Assembly (NCBI GenBank): GCA_022841625.1
Contig: JALHRD010000016.1
Location: forward strand, 1-64,000
Direction: 5' to 3'
DNA from: Xanthobacteraceae bacterium
GTDB lineage: Bacteria; Pseudomonadota; Alphaproteobacteria; Rhizobiales; Xanthobacteraceae
Length of the DNA stretch: 64,000 nucleotides
Position numbers and translations under genes: made by a program. Of the stretch, positions 14,192-21,948 are shown in pieces (positions within the stretch are counted from its first letter, which is position 1; each line of letters opens with the position of its first letter). The notes beneath the pieces are model-generated. The model was not told where the DNA came from, ran no database searches, and saw only the letters and a list, made by a program, of their open reading frames with translations.

Positions 14192-14456
14192 GGTACGAAG
14201 GGCAAAGGCGTTAGGCGCCTATCGATTGACGGTCGAGTTCTCCGACGACACCATCGGCGAGCGCGATTTTTCATTCATCAAAGATGAATCGGGACCCATG
14301 CTCGAACCGTTGAAAGACCCGGCCTATTTTCAGCGTGTTTTCGTTGAAGACGGGGCTCTGACCTGGCCGAACGGTTACGACTGGGATCCGATTGCACTGC
14401 ACGACGACATGAAAGAAGCGGGTGAACTGCGACCGGTTGGTGACGCTGCCGAATAA
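14181..14456 (+). CDS. DUF2442 protein
   Basis: A 91-aa protein that starts inside the end of the DUF4160 gene (11-bp overlap). ALGAYRLTVEFSDDTIGERD and the C-terminal VEDGALTWPNGYDWDP are the usual DUF2442 blocks; the YRLTVEFSDG-type strand and the WPNGxDxxP motif are family hallmarks. It may act as the antitoxin or structural partner of the DUF4160 protein. This is inference from gene pairing. The stop is six bases from the convergent lepA stop. Confidence 0.87.
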   Translation: MMIKVRRAKALGAYRLTVEFSDDTIGERDFSFIKDESGPMLEPLKDPAYFQRVFVEDGALTWPNGYDWDPIALHDDMKEAGELRPVGDAAE

Positions 14457-14462
14457 CCCGCC

Positions 14463-16268
14463 TCACACATCCACCTTTAAGGCGGCGATGAACGCCTCCT
14501 GCGGGATGTCGACCTTACCATATTGGCGCATCTTCTTTTTGCCTTCCTTCTGCTTCTCCAAAAGCTTGCGCTTGCGGGAGACGTCGCCGCCATAGCACTT
14601 GGCGGTGACGTCCTTGCGGAAGGCGCGCACGGTCTCGCGCGCAATGATCTTGCCGCCGATCGCCGCCTGGATCGGTACCTGGAACATGTGCGGTGGGATC
14701 AGCTCTTTCAGCTTCTCGGCCATGGCGCGGCCGCGCTGCTCGGCGCGGGTGCGATGCACCAGCATGGCGAGCGCGTCGACCGGCTCGGCATTAACCAACA
14801 TTTGCAGCTTCACCAGTTCGGAGGGCTTGTAATCGGTCAGGTGATAGTCGAACGAGGCATAGCCCTTCGAAACCGATTTCAGCCGGTCGTAAAAATCGAA
14901 CACCACTTCGTTGAGCGGCAGGTCGTATTTCACCAGGGCGCGGTTGCCGACATAAGTGAGTTCCTTCTGGTTGCCGCGCCGGTCCTGGCAGAGCTTGAGC
15001 ACCGAGCCGAGAAACTCGTCGGGCGTCAGGATGGTCGCCTCGATCCAGGGTTCTTCAATTTGCTCGATCTTCATCGGATCGGGCATGTCGACTGGATTGT
15101 GGATCTCCATGGTGCCGCCGCCGCGCAGCTTGATCTTGTAGATCACCGACGGCGCGGTTGCGATGAGTTCGAGATTGAACTCGCGCTCGAGCCGCTCCTG
15201 AATAATTTCAAGATGTAGCAGGCCGAGAAAGCCGCAACGGAAACCGAAGCCAAGCGCGGCGCTGGTTTCCATTTCGAAACTGAAGCTCGCATCGTTGAGG
15301 CGCAGTTTGCCCATTGCGGCGCGCAAATCCTCGAACTGCGCGGCATCGACCGGAAACAGGCCGCAGAACACCACCGGGATCGCCGGGCGGAAACCGGGCA
15401 GCGCTTCGGCCACCGGCTTGCGATCGTCGGTGATGGTGTCGCCGACGCGGGTGTCCGCCACTTCCTTGATCGAGCCGGTGAGAAAGCCAATCTCGCCGGG
15501 GCCGAGTTCCTCGGCTGGCGTCAGCTTTGGCGTGAACACGCCGACGCGATCGACGTCATAGGCCGCGTTGGTTCCCATCATGCGGATGCGCTGGTTTTTG
15601 CGCATCACGCCATCGACAATGCGCACCAACACCACCACGCCGAGATAGACGTCGTACCAACTGTCGACCAGGAGCGCCTTGAGCGTCGCATTGCGGTCGC
15701 CTTTGGGCGGCGGCAGGCGGTGCACGATCGCTTCCAACACCTCGGGCACGTTGAGCCCGGTCTTGGCCGAAATCCCGATCGCGTTCGAGGCGTCGAGCCC
15801 GATCACGTCCTCGATCTGCTGCTTGACCTTGTCGGGCTCGGCCGCCGGCAGGTCGATCTTGTTGAGGATCGGCACGATCTCGTGATTGTTGTCGATCGCC
15901 TGGTAGACATTGGCCAACGTCTGCGCTTCGACGCCTTGCGAGGCGTCGACCACCAAGAGCGAACCCTCGCAGGCGGCCAGGCTGCGGTTAACCTCATAGG
16001 CGAAGTCGACATGGCCGGGGGTGTCGATCAGGTTGAGGATATAGGCTTGGCCGTTGCGCGCGCGGTAGTTTAGCCGCACGGTCTGCGCCTTGATGGTGAT
16101 GCCGCGCTCGCGCTCGATGTCCATCGAATCGAGCACCTGTTCGACCATTTCGCGCGCTTCCAGCCCGCCGGTGAGCTGAATCAGCCGGTCGGCGAGAGTC
16201 GATTTGCCGTGGTCGATATGCGCGATGATCGCGAAATTGCGGATGTTTTCGATGGGAACTGCGCTCAT
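14463..16268 (-). CDS. lepA: Translation elongation factor 4, LepA
   Basis: A 601-aa ribosome-associated GTPase implicated in back-translocation and ribosome assembly. The start [20 protein letters not shown] gives the standard family length; the open frame extends 12 codons further upstream without support. GTPase motifs are G1 [10 protein letters not shown]2 region ERERGITI, G3 DTPGHVDF and G4 NKIDLP. The LepA-specific C-terminal domain follows ([20 protein letters not shown], then [12 protein letters not shown]). No oddities. The gene stands alone, convergent with DUF2442 at a six-base gap. Confidence 0.97.
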   Translation of the reverse strand: MSAVPIENIRNFAIIAHIDHGKSTLADRLIQLTGGLEAREMVEQVLDSMDIERERGITIKAQTVRLNYRARNGQAYILNLIDTPGHVDFAYEVNRSLAACEGSLLVVDASQGVEAQTLANVYQAIDNNHEIVPILNKIDLPAAEPDKVKQQIEDVIGLDASNAIGISAKTGLNVPEVLEAIVHRLPPPKGDRNATLKALLVDSWYDVYLGVVVLVRIVDGVMRKNQRIRMMGTNAAYDVDRVGVFTPKLTPAEELGPGEIGFLTGSIKEVADTRVGDTITDDRKPVAEALPGFRPAIPVVFCGLFPVDAAQFEDLRAAMGKLRLNDASFSFEMETSAALGFGFRCGFLGLLHLEIIQERLEREFNLELIATAPSVIYKIKLRGGGTMEIHNPVDMPDPMKIEQIEEPWIEATILTPDEFLGSVLKLCQDRRGNQKELTYVGNRALVKYDLPLNEVVFDFYDRLKSVSKGYASFDYHLTDYKPSELVKLQMLVNAEPVDALAMLVHRTRAEQRGRAMAEKLKELIPPHMFQVPIQAAIGGKIIARETVRAFRKDVTAKCYGGDVSRKRKLLEKQKEGKKKMRQYGKVDIPQEAFIAALKVDV

Positions 16269-16399
16269 GGCGCGGCAGATAACACCCGCCCGCCGCACCG
16301 GCAAGCGCGCCGCCGAAATACGCCGGCGGCGGTCGGAATGTGGCGCCGTGTTCCGTTACGTTAACGCCGTGCGGTGACGCCGATTATGCTGTATTTCGT

Positions 16400-16438
16400 G
16401 CATGATCCTGTCCAAAAGTTGCTTTCCATGCCGGGATA
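16400..16438. repeat. Degenerate intergenic repeat of a Bradyrhizobium-like type
   Basis: The stretch GCATGATCCTGTCCAAAAG, then GCTTTCCATGCCGGGATAAA, resembles a decayed copy of the GCATGATC-TTTTC-GGAAAA palindrome family I remember as common between genes in Bradyrhizobium-type genomes. The match is from memory and imperfect. It lies between divergent lepA and ndh. Confidence 0.3.
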
Positions 16439-16470
16439 AAGTTCCGGGCCAGTTTTGAGGCCGCGCGCCG

Positions 16471-17730
16471 ATGACCGAGAATCATCCCCATGTCGTCATT
16501 ATCGGCGCCGGCTTCGGCGGCCTGGCCTGCGCCCAGGCGCTCGGCGGCAAGCCGGTCAGGGTCACGATTGTGGACCGGCGGAACTACCATCTGTTCGTGC
16601 CGCTGCTCTACCAAGTGGCGACCGCCGCGCTGTCGCCGGCCGATATCGCGCGGCCGATCCGGCGCATCCTGGGACGGTATGACAATATCGACGTGGTGCT
16701 CGGCACCGCAACCGGCATCGATCCCGCAGCACGGCGCGTGCGTCTCGCCGGCGGACGCGAACTGTCCTACGACAAGCTCGTGGTCGCGACCGGCTCGGAC
16801 TATTCCTATTTCGGTCATCCGGAATGGGCGAAACTCGCACCGGGGCCGCGCACGCTGGAGGACGCGCGGCGCATCCGCGCCCGGCTCTTGACCGCGTTCG
16901 AGCGCGCCGAAGCGTCACGCGATCCCGCCGTACATGACGCATTGATGACCACTGTGATTGTCGGCGGCGGACCGACCGGGGTGGAGATGGCGGGCGCGGT
17001 TGCCGAGCTTGCGCGTCATGCGCTCGCGCGCGACTTCCGCGCCATCGATCCGCGCGGCGCCAAGATCATCCTGGTCGAAGCGGGACCCAGGATTCTCTCC
17101 AGCTTTCCTGAAAAGCTTTCGGTCTATGCCAAGGCGGCACTCGAACGGCTGGGCGTCACTGTCATGACCCAACAGGCGGTGGAATCGATCGATGCCACCG
17201 GTGTCGTCGTCGCCGGTCGCCGGATCGATGCGGGTACTGTGATTTGGGGCGCCGGCATCATGGCGTCGCCGGCGGCCGGCTGGCTCGGCGTTGCGCTTGA
17301 TCGCGCCGGCCGCGCGCCGCTCAATCCCGACCTGTCGGTGAAGGGTCTCGCCGAAGTTTACGCGCTTGGCGATGTTGCCAGCACGCCCGATCAAAACGGA
17401 ACCCCGCTGCCGGCGCTGGCGCAAGTGGCGGCGCAGCAGGGCCATCACCTCGGTCGCGCGCTGGTCGCAAATCTGAAGGATGGGCGGCCGATGCTACCGT
17501 TCAAGTTCCACAACCGCGGCAACACCGCGATTGTCGGGCGCCACGCCGCGGTGTTCGATTTCGGCTGGCTGCAGCTCAAGGGCCGCTTCGCCTGGCTGAT
17601 GTGGGCGCTGATCCACATCTATCTCCTGGTCGGTTTCGACAATCGGCTGCGCGTTACCCTGCAATGGCTGTGGGCCTATGTCACCTATGAGCGTGGCGCA
17701 CGCCTGATCATGTCGGATTTCGAGAGGTAG
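16471..17730 (+). CDS. ndh: Type II NADH:quinone oxidoreductase (NDH-2)
   Basis: A 419-aa single-subunit flavoprotein that oxidises NADH and reduces quinone at the inner face of the membrane without pumping protons. The FAD site is VVIIGAGFGGLACAQAL at residues 8-24, and the NADH site TVIVGGGPTGVEMAGAVAEL is near 161-180. The second FAD contact, VYALGDVAS, and AQVAAQQGHHLGRAL are typical. The C-terminal 60 residues (FAWLMWALIHIYLLVGFDNR) form the amphipathic membrane-binding helices. Length and motif order are normal. It is an alternative to complex I in maintaining redox balance. Confidence 0.94.
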   Translation: MTENHPHVVIIGAGFGGLACAQALGGKPVRVTIVDRRNYHLFVPLLYQVATAALSPADIARPIRRILGRYDNIDVVLGTATGIDPAARRVRLAGGRELSYDKLVVATGSDYSYFGHPEWAKLAPGPRTLEDARRIRARLLTAFERAEASRDPAVHDALMTTVIVGGGPTGVEMAGAVAELARHALARDFRAIDPRGAKIILVEAGPRILSSFPEKLSVYAKAALERLGVTVMTQQAVESIDATGVVVAGRRIDAGTVIWGAGIMASPAAGWLGVALDRAGRAPLNPDLSVKGLAEVYALGDVASTPDQNGTPLPALAQVAAQQGHHLGRALVANLKDGRPMLPFKFHNRGNTAIVGRHAAVFDFGWLQLKGRFAWLMWALIHIYLLVGFDNRLRVTLQWLWAYVTYERGARLIMSDFER

Positions 17731-17770
17731 GCTTCCGCCAGGGCTTGCGTGTGGTCGGCCACGTGGATCG

Positions 17771-17856
17771 CTCATAATCTCCGCACCTTCTGCGGAGATT
17801 ATGAGGTCTATTCTCCGCAAAAATAACGGTATTCACCGCACGTCATGCGGAGAATG
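17771..17856. repeat. Array of TCCGCA palindromic motifs between convergent genes
   Basis: Five copies of an AT(A/T)NTCCGCA-like motif occur within 86 bp: CATAATCTCCGCA (17773-17785), its inverse TGCGGAGATTATG (17791-17803), TATTCTCCGCA (17809-17819), TATTCACCGCA (17830-17840) and inverse TGCGGAGAATG (17846-17856). The first two form a perfect 15-bp stem (17771-17785 with 17791-17805) with a 5-nt loop. The third and fifth form another inverted pair. The hairpin could terminate ndh, but repeated motifs in both orientations are more than a terminator needs. They recall recombinase- or replicator-type binding arrays, or a MITE remnant. Confidence 0.7.
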
Positions 17857-17870
17857 CTTGAAATGCCGCG

Positions 17871-18890
17871 CTACTCCAGCAGCGGCTTGGCGCGGTCGGC
17901 GACCGGCTTTGGCGTCGCCAGCACATTGGCGACAATCTTCTGCATGGCCTCGCCGGTGACCGGCTCGATCTCGATATTGAGCGCCATCGTCTCCTTGACG
18001 AAATCGGGGTCCTTCATGGTCGCGAGGAAGGCGGCGCGCAGCGCGGCGAGCCGCGGCGGCGGGACATCCGCCGTCGTGGTCATCGGCCGGCCGAGCGCTG
18101 CGCCGGACATGATGAGATCGACCAGTTGGCGGTCGGCTTGGTTGCCAACCAACTGCTCGAGCGCGGGCGCATCGAGATCGTCCGCCCTCGCGCCGGCCTG
18201 CGCGATCACGAAAAGCTTCTTCTCCTTGAGCCAGGCCTGCTTGGTCACTTTCCAGCTCGACCAGGTATTGTTGCGCGCCTGCACCTCGCCGCGTTCCATG
18301 GCGATGTTGATCTCGTTGCCGCCGGTATAGCCGGTGACGATCTTGAATTTGGTGCCGAACAACTCGTTCATCAGCGCCGGATAAGTAAAGGTAATGCCGC
18401 CGCGCGCGGTGGCGCCGACCACGACTTCTTTCTGGCGCGCATCGGCGATGCTTCGGACATCCGCGCTATGCCAAACCGCCATGGTCTCGACCACCGGTGC
18501 GATGGTTCCGAGCCAGCGAAGCTGGTTGGCGTCGAACTGGAGACCCGGTCGTCCGATCGCCTGCGCCGCCGGGAAGGCGTTTTGAATCATGCCGATCGAG
18601 GTGCCGTCGCGCGGCGCCTGATTGTAAAGGAAATTCAGCATTTTCAGGCCGCTCGCGCCGATCATGTTCTGCGGCACGACATTGGGGCGACCGGGAATGT
18701 GGCGTCCGATATATTTGGCGACCAGCCGCGCATGCAGATCGTATTCGCCGCCCACGCCAACACCGATGTAAACATTGACGGTCTTGCCGCGATAGAAATC
18801 CGCAACCGGATCGGATTGCGCGACGCAGGGACCTGCAATTCCCAACAGCAGAACGGTGCTTAATGCAGCGGATGTCCGCGTTAAAGCCAT
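17871..18890 (-). CDS. TTT-type periplasmic solute receptor (divergent Bug-like), paralogue A
   Basis: A 339-aa exported receptor. The start MALTRTSAALSTVLLLGIAG follows GGGAGGG and gives a signal peptide ending at PCVAQ. The mature protein opens DFYRGKTVNVYIGVGVGG, in place of the classical Bug start 'YPxRPIxLVVPFxPGG', then has HIPGRPNVVPQNMIGASG and VTGYTGGNEINIAMERGEV. This is a distinct branch of TTT receptors. It is a close paralogue of the protein at 19936-20949 and related to the one at 47606-48643. No TctA or TctB gene is adjacent, so it probably works with a permease elsewhere. The ligand is unknown. Confidence 0.85.
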   Translation of the reverse strand: MALTRTSAALSTVLLLGIAGPCVAQSDPVADFYRGKTVNVYIGVGVGGEYDLHARLVAKYIGRHIPGRPNVVPQNMIGASGLKMLNFLYNQAPRDGTSIGMIQNAFPAAQAIGRPGLQFDANQLRWLGTIAPVVETMAVWHSADVRSIADARQKEVVVGATARGGITFTYPALMNELFGTKFKIVTGYTGGNEINIAMERGEVQARNNTWSSWKVTKQAWLKEKKLFVIAQAGARADDLDAPALEQLVGNQADRQLVDLIMSGAALGRPMTTTADVPPPRLAALRAAFLATMKDPDFVKETMALNIEIEPVTGEAMQKIVANVLATPKPVADRAKPLLE

Positions 18891-18930
18891 GGTTGCCCTC
18901 CCGCCTGATCGCAAGCCGCGACGGCGCGCG

Positions 18931-19908
18931 TCAATCCACCCGGAGATTGAGGCCGCGGACCAGCGGGCCCCACTTGTTCTCCTCGCGGTCGATCAAGTCG
19001 GCATAATCCGCGGCCGTGCCCGGCAGCACTTCGCCGCCTTCGGCATCGAGCCGCTTGCGCAGCCCGGGATCAGCCAGTGCGATCTGGAGGTCCTTGTTCA
19101 AGCGCGCGACGATCGTTGGCGGCGTGCCCGCGGGCGCCGCCAACCCATAGGAGATCACCGCCGAGAAGCCGGGCACGCCCGATTCCGCAATGGTCGGAAC
19201 ATCCGGGATCAGCGCGGAACGCGCCGGGCTGGCGACCGCGAGCGCATTGAGCTTGCCGCTTTGAATCTGGCCGATCACCGGCAAGATCGACAAAAACATC
19301 ATCTGCACATGCCCGCCGATCAGGTTGGCAATCGCGTCGCCATTACCCTTGTAGGGAATCTTGGTCAGCGTGATGCTGGCGCTGCTGGCAAACATTTCGG
19401 TCGAGATATGGCCGACGGTGCCGGGCACAAAGGCGTAGTTGACCTTGCCGGGATTGGCCTTGGCGTAGGCGATCAGATCCGCCGTCGAGCGAACCGGCAG
19501 CGACGGATGCGTCACCATGACGCTGGTCAGCGTGCCGATGGCGCCGATCGCCACGAAGTCCTTGCGCGGGTCGTAGCCGGCATTCGGATAGAGCGTCGGG
19601 TTGATGGCAAACGTGCCGGTATAAGCGAGCAAAATCGTGTAGCCGTCGGGTGGGCTCTTGGCGAGGGCGCGGGTTGCAACCGTGCCGCCGGCGCCGCCGC
19701 GGTTTTCCACCACGACCTGCTGGCCGAGCGTCCTGCTCATCCGCTCCGCGATCAGCCGTGCCAAGGCATCATTGCCGCCGCCGGCGGGAAACGGCACCAC
19801 CAGCGTCACCGGACGCGCCGGATAAGTCTGCGCCGATGCAATGGGGACGGTTGTGCCTGAGACCGTGACACAAACCAGCGCAGCAACCAGACCTGCCATC
19901 TTGGCCAT
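18931..19908 (-). CDS. Bug-family (TctC) periplasmic solute receptor
   Basis: A 325-aa classical Bug receptor. The signal peptide MAKMAGLVAALVCVTVSG ends near PIASAQ, then the hallmark TYPARPVTLVVPFPAGGGND, VVVENRGGAGGTVA, SPPDGYTILLA and LTKIPYKGNGDAIANLIGG follow. The start is preceded by GGGAGAACC. It sits between two divergent-type receptor genes (gaps 40 and 27 nt), so all three are probably one minus-strand operon. The ligand, probably a carboxylate, cannot be read from sequence. Three receptors without a permease is the odd point of the operon. Confidence 0.9.
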   Translation of the reverse strand: MAKMAGLVAALVCVTVSGTTVPIASAQTYPARPVTLVVPFPAGGGNDALARLIAERMSRTLGQQVVVENRGGAGGTVATRALAKSPPDGYTILLAYTGTFAINPTLYPNAGYDPRKDFVAIGAIGTLTSVMVTHPSLPVRSTADLIAYAKANPGKVNYAFVPGTVGHISTEMFASSASITLTKIPYKGNGDAIANLIGGHVQMMFLSILPVIGQIQSGKLNALAVASPARSALIPDVPTIAESGVPGFSAVISYGLAAPAGTPPTIVARLNKDLQIALADPGLRKRLDAEGGEVLPGTAADYADLIDREENKWGPLVRGLNLRVD

Positions 19909-19935
19909 TTTGGTTCTCCCGTTGGCGTTCGCCGC

Positions 19936-20949
19936 TTATTCCAGGAACTCTTTTGCGCGCATGGCGAGGTGCTGCGGCGTGCTCAGGACCTTTTCGACAA
20001 TCTTCTGCATCGGCTCGCCGTACACCGGATCGACCTCGAAATTCATCTGGGCCGCGTCCTTAAGGAACTCGGGATCCTTCATGGTCATGCGAAAGGCATT
20101 GCGCAACGCCGCCAGCCGATCGGCCGGCACGTCGGGCGTGGTTGCGAACGGGCGGCCAAGCTGGGTACCCGAAACGATCAGCTCGATGATCAGCCGATCG
20201 TCCGGCGTGCGCGCCAGATCTTCGACCGACGGCGCATCGAGATCGGCGGCACGCGGGCCGGCCTGCACCACCACGGTGATCTGTTTGTCCCGCAGCCAGT
20301 TCGGCCGCGTTGCCTTCCAGCTCGACCAGGTGTTGTTGCGCGCTTCGACTTCGCCGCGTTCCATGGCGAGATTGATCTGGTTGCCGCCGGGATAGCCGGT
20401 CACGATTTTGAACTTGGTGTCGAGAAACGCATTCATCATTGCCGGGTAGAAATAGGTGATCGCGCCGCGGCCTGATGCGCCGGCGACGGTTTCGCGCTTG
20501 CGCAGATCGTCGACGGTTTTGACGCCGGTGGTGTGCCACACCGCCATGGTCTCCGCCACCGCGGCGATCGAGCCGAGCCATTGGAACTTGCCGGCGTCGA
20601 ACTTCACGTTCTTGCCGCCGACTGCCTGGGTCGCCGGGAAGTTGTTGCCCATCATGCCGATATAAGTGCCGTCGCGCGCCGCCGCGTTGAACAGGTGGTT
20701 GGCCATGTTAATGCCGCCGGCGCCGACCATGTTCTGCGCCACCACATTGGGATTGCCCGGAATATGCTTGCCGATGTGACGGGCCACCAGCCGTGCCTGC
20801 AGGTCGTATTCGCCGCCAACGCCGACGCCGATCAGGACGTTGACCGTCTTGCCACGATAGAAATCCGCCACCGGTTGGGCCTGCGCCGACAGGTTGGCGG
20901 ATCCCGCGAGCAGCAATCCGGCGCTTAACATGATCCATCTGCGCGTCAC
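19936..20949 (-). CDS. TTT-type periplasmic solute receptor (divergent Bug-like), paralogue B
   Basis: A 337-aa receptor, first gene of the three-receptor operon. The GTG start is chosen because GGAGG lies seven bases before it and it opens a signal peptide, TRRWIMLSAGLLLAGSAN, ending near LSAQAQ. Extending upstream adds 21 polar residues. Mature sequence: DFYRGKTVNVLIGVGVGG, HIPGNPNVVAQNMVGAGG, VTGYPGGNQINLAMERGEV. Most blocks match the protein at 17871-18890, so the two arose by duplication and now flank a classical Bug gene. RR near the N-terminus is not a full Tat motif. Confidence 0.85.
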   Translation of the reverse strand: MTRRWIMLSAGLLLAGSANLSAQAQPVADFYRGKTVNVLIGVGVGGEYDLQARLVARHIGKHIPGNPNVVAQNMVGAGGINMANHLFNAAARDGTYIGMMGNNFPATQAVGGKNVKFDAGKFQWLGSIAAVAETMAVWHTTGVKTVDDLRKRETVAGASGRGAITYFYPAMMNAFLDTKFKIVTGYPGGNQINLAMERGEVEARNNTWSSWKATRPNWLRDKQITVVVQAGPRAADLDAPSVEDLARTPDDRLIIELIVSGTQLGRPFATTPDVPADRLAALRNAFRMTMKDPEFLKDAAQMNFEVDPVYGEPMQKIVEKVLSTPQHLAMRAKEFLE

Positions 20950-21041
20950 GAGCGATCCTCCATGGTCGTCTTGTTGGCCAAGCCAATTCATCAAGTCATT
21001 GCGCCGAGGCATCGAAGCGTGGCCGGTGTCGGCTTGTCAAT

Positions 21042-21833
21042 TCATTGTGCTGCGACACGCGGCGCGGCGAGGAACGGTTCCAGCACGACCGGTTGCCCGG
21101 CCTGCGCGATCAGCATGTGGCTGGCGGGCACCGGTTTCCAGTTCTTATGCTCGGAATCCAGCGGTTCGGAAACGACCACGACGTTGCCCGCGGATTCGCG
21201 ATAATACAGCGTGTTCGCCTTGTCATTGGCGGCATAGCGGAACGCGTAGAGATCGCGGCCATTGGCGAACGCGGCGGTGAAACGCAGGGGCTCCGGACTG
21301 CCGTCGGCATTCACCATCTCGGTCAATGCGAAGAGAACTTTGGCGGTGGCGCCGACCGGGTCCTTGTCGCCGCCGGCACCAAGGATGGCGAGGAACACCG
21401 CTTCGGAGTCGGTGGTGCCGATCCGCGAACTATAAAACTCATCCGGGATCAGCGATTCGACCATGCGCCGGATGCGCGACCAGTTTCCGATCACGCCATT
21501 GTGCATGAACATCCAGCGACCGCACGAAAATGGATGGCAATTGGGGCGGGTGACCGGCGTGCCGGTCGAGGCGCGCACATGGGCAAAATAGAGGTGGGAA
21601 TGGATGTGCCGGCAGAGATAGCGCAGGTTTTCGTCCGACCAGGCCGGGCGGACCTCGCGATAGAGCCCGGGTTCGGCATGGTCGCCGTACCAGCCGAGAC
21701 CAAAACCGTCGCCATTGGTGGCGGCCGTCGACTCAAGCGCGCGCTGGCTTTGCACGATCAGCGAGTGGGCCGGCGCTGTCACATATTGTTCGAGCGGGAT
21801 GGTTTCCCCGCGATAGGCGATCCATCGGCACAT
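21042..21833 (-). CDS. Class II glutamine amidotransferase (YafJ/EgtC-like)
   Basis: A 263-aa Ntn-type amidotransferase. The start MCRWIAYRGE places the nucleophilic Cys at position 2, exposed after Met removal, which fixes the start although the frame is open 37 codons further. Typical blocks: GDGFGLGWYG, RASTGTPVTRPNCHPF and FMHNGVIGNW. There is no synthetase domain, so it may be a stand-alone amidase/glutaminase such as EgtC, which hydrolyses a gamma-glutamyl group, or YafJ of unknown role. It begins 115 nt after the stop of the amine-oxidase catalytic gene in the same direction. No ergothioneine genes are visible nearby, so the substrate is open. Confidence 0.85.
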   Translation of the reverse strand: MCRWIAYRGETIPLEQYVTAPAHSLIVQSQRALESTAATNGDGFGLGWYGDHAEPGLYREVRPAWSDENLRYLCRHIHSHLYFAHVRASTGTPVTRPNCHPFSCGRWMFMHNGVIGNWSRIRRMVESLIPDEFYSSRIGTTDSEAVFLAILGAGGDKDPVGATAKVLFALTEMVNADGSPEPLRFTAAFANGRDLYAFRYAANDKANTLYYRESAGNVVVVSEPLDSEHKNWKPVPASHMLIAQAGQPVVLEPFLAAPRVAAQ

Positions 21834-21948
21834 GGCGCATCCTAACGCCGAATCCTGAAGGAAGAAGTAGCATTCTCGGACGGGCCGGCAAAGTCCAGGC
21901 GAGACGAGCCGAAGCGAGCCGGCGCGGCGCTGCGCCGGCTCCATTCGT

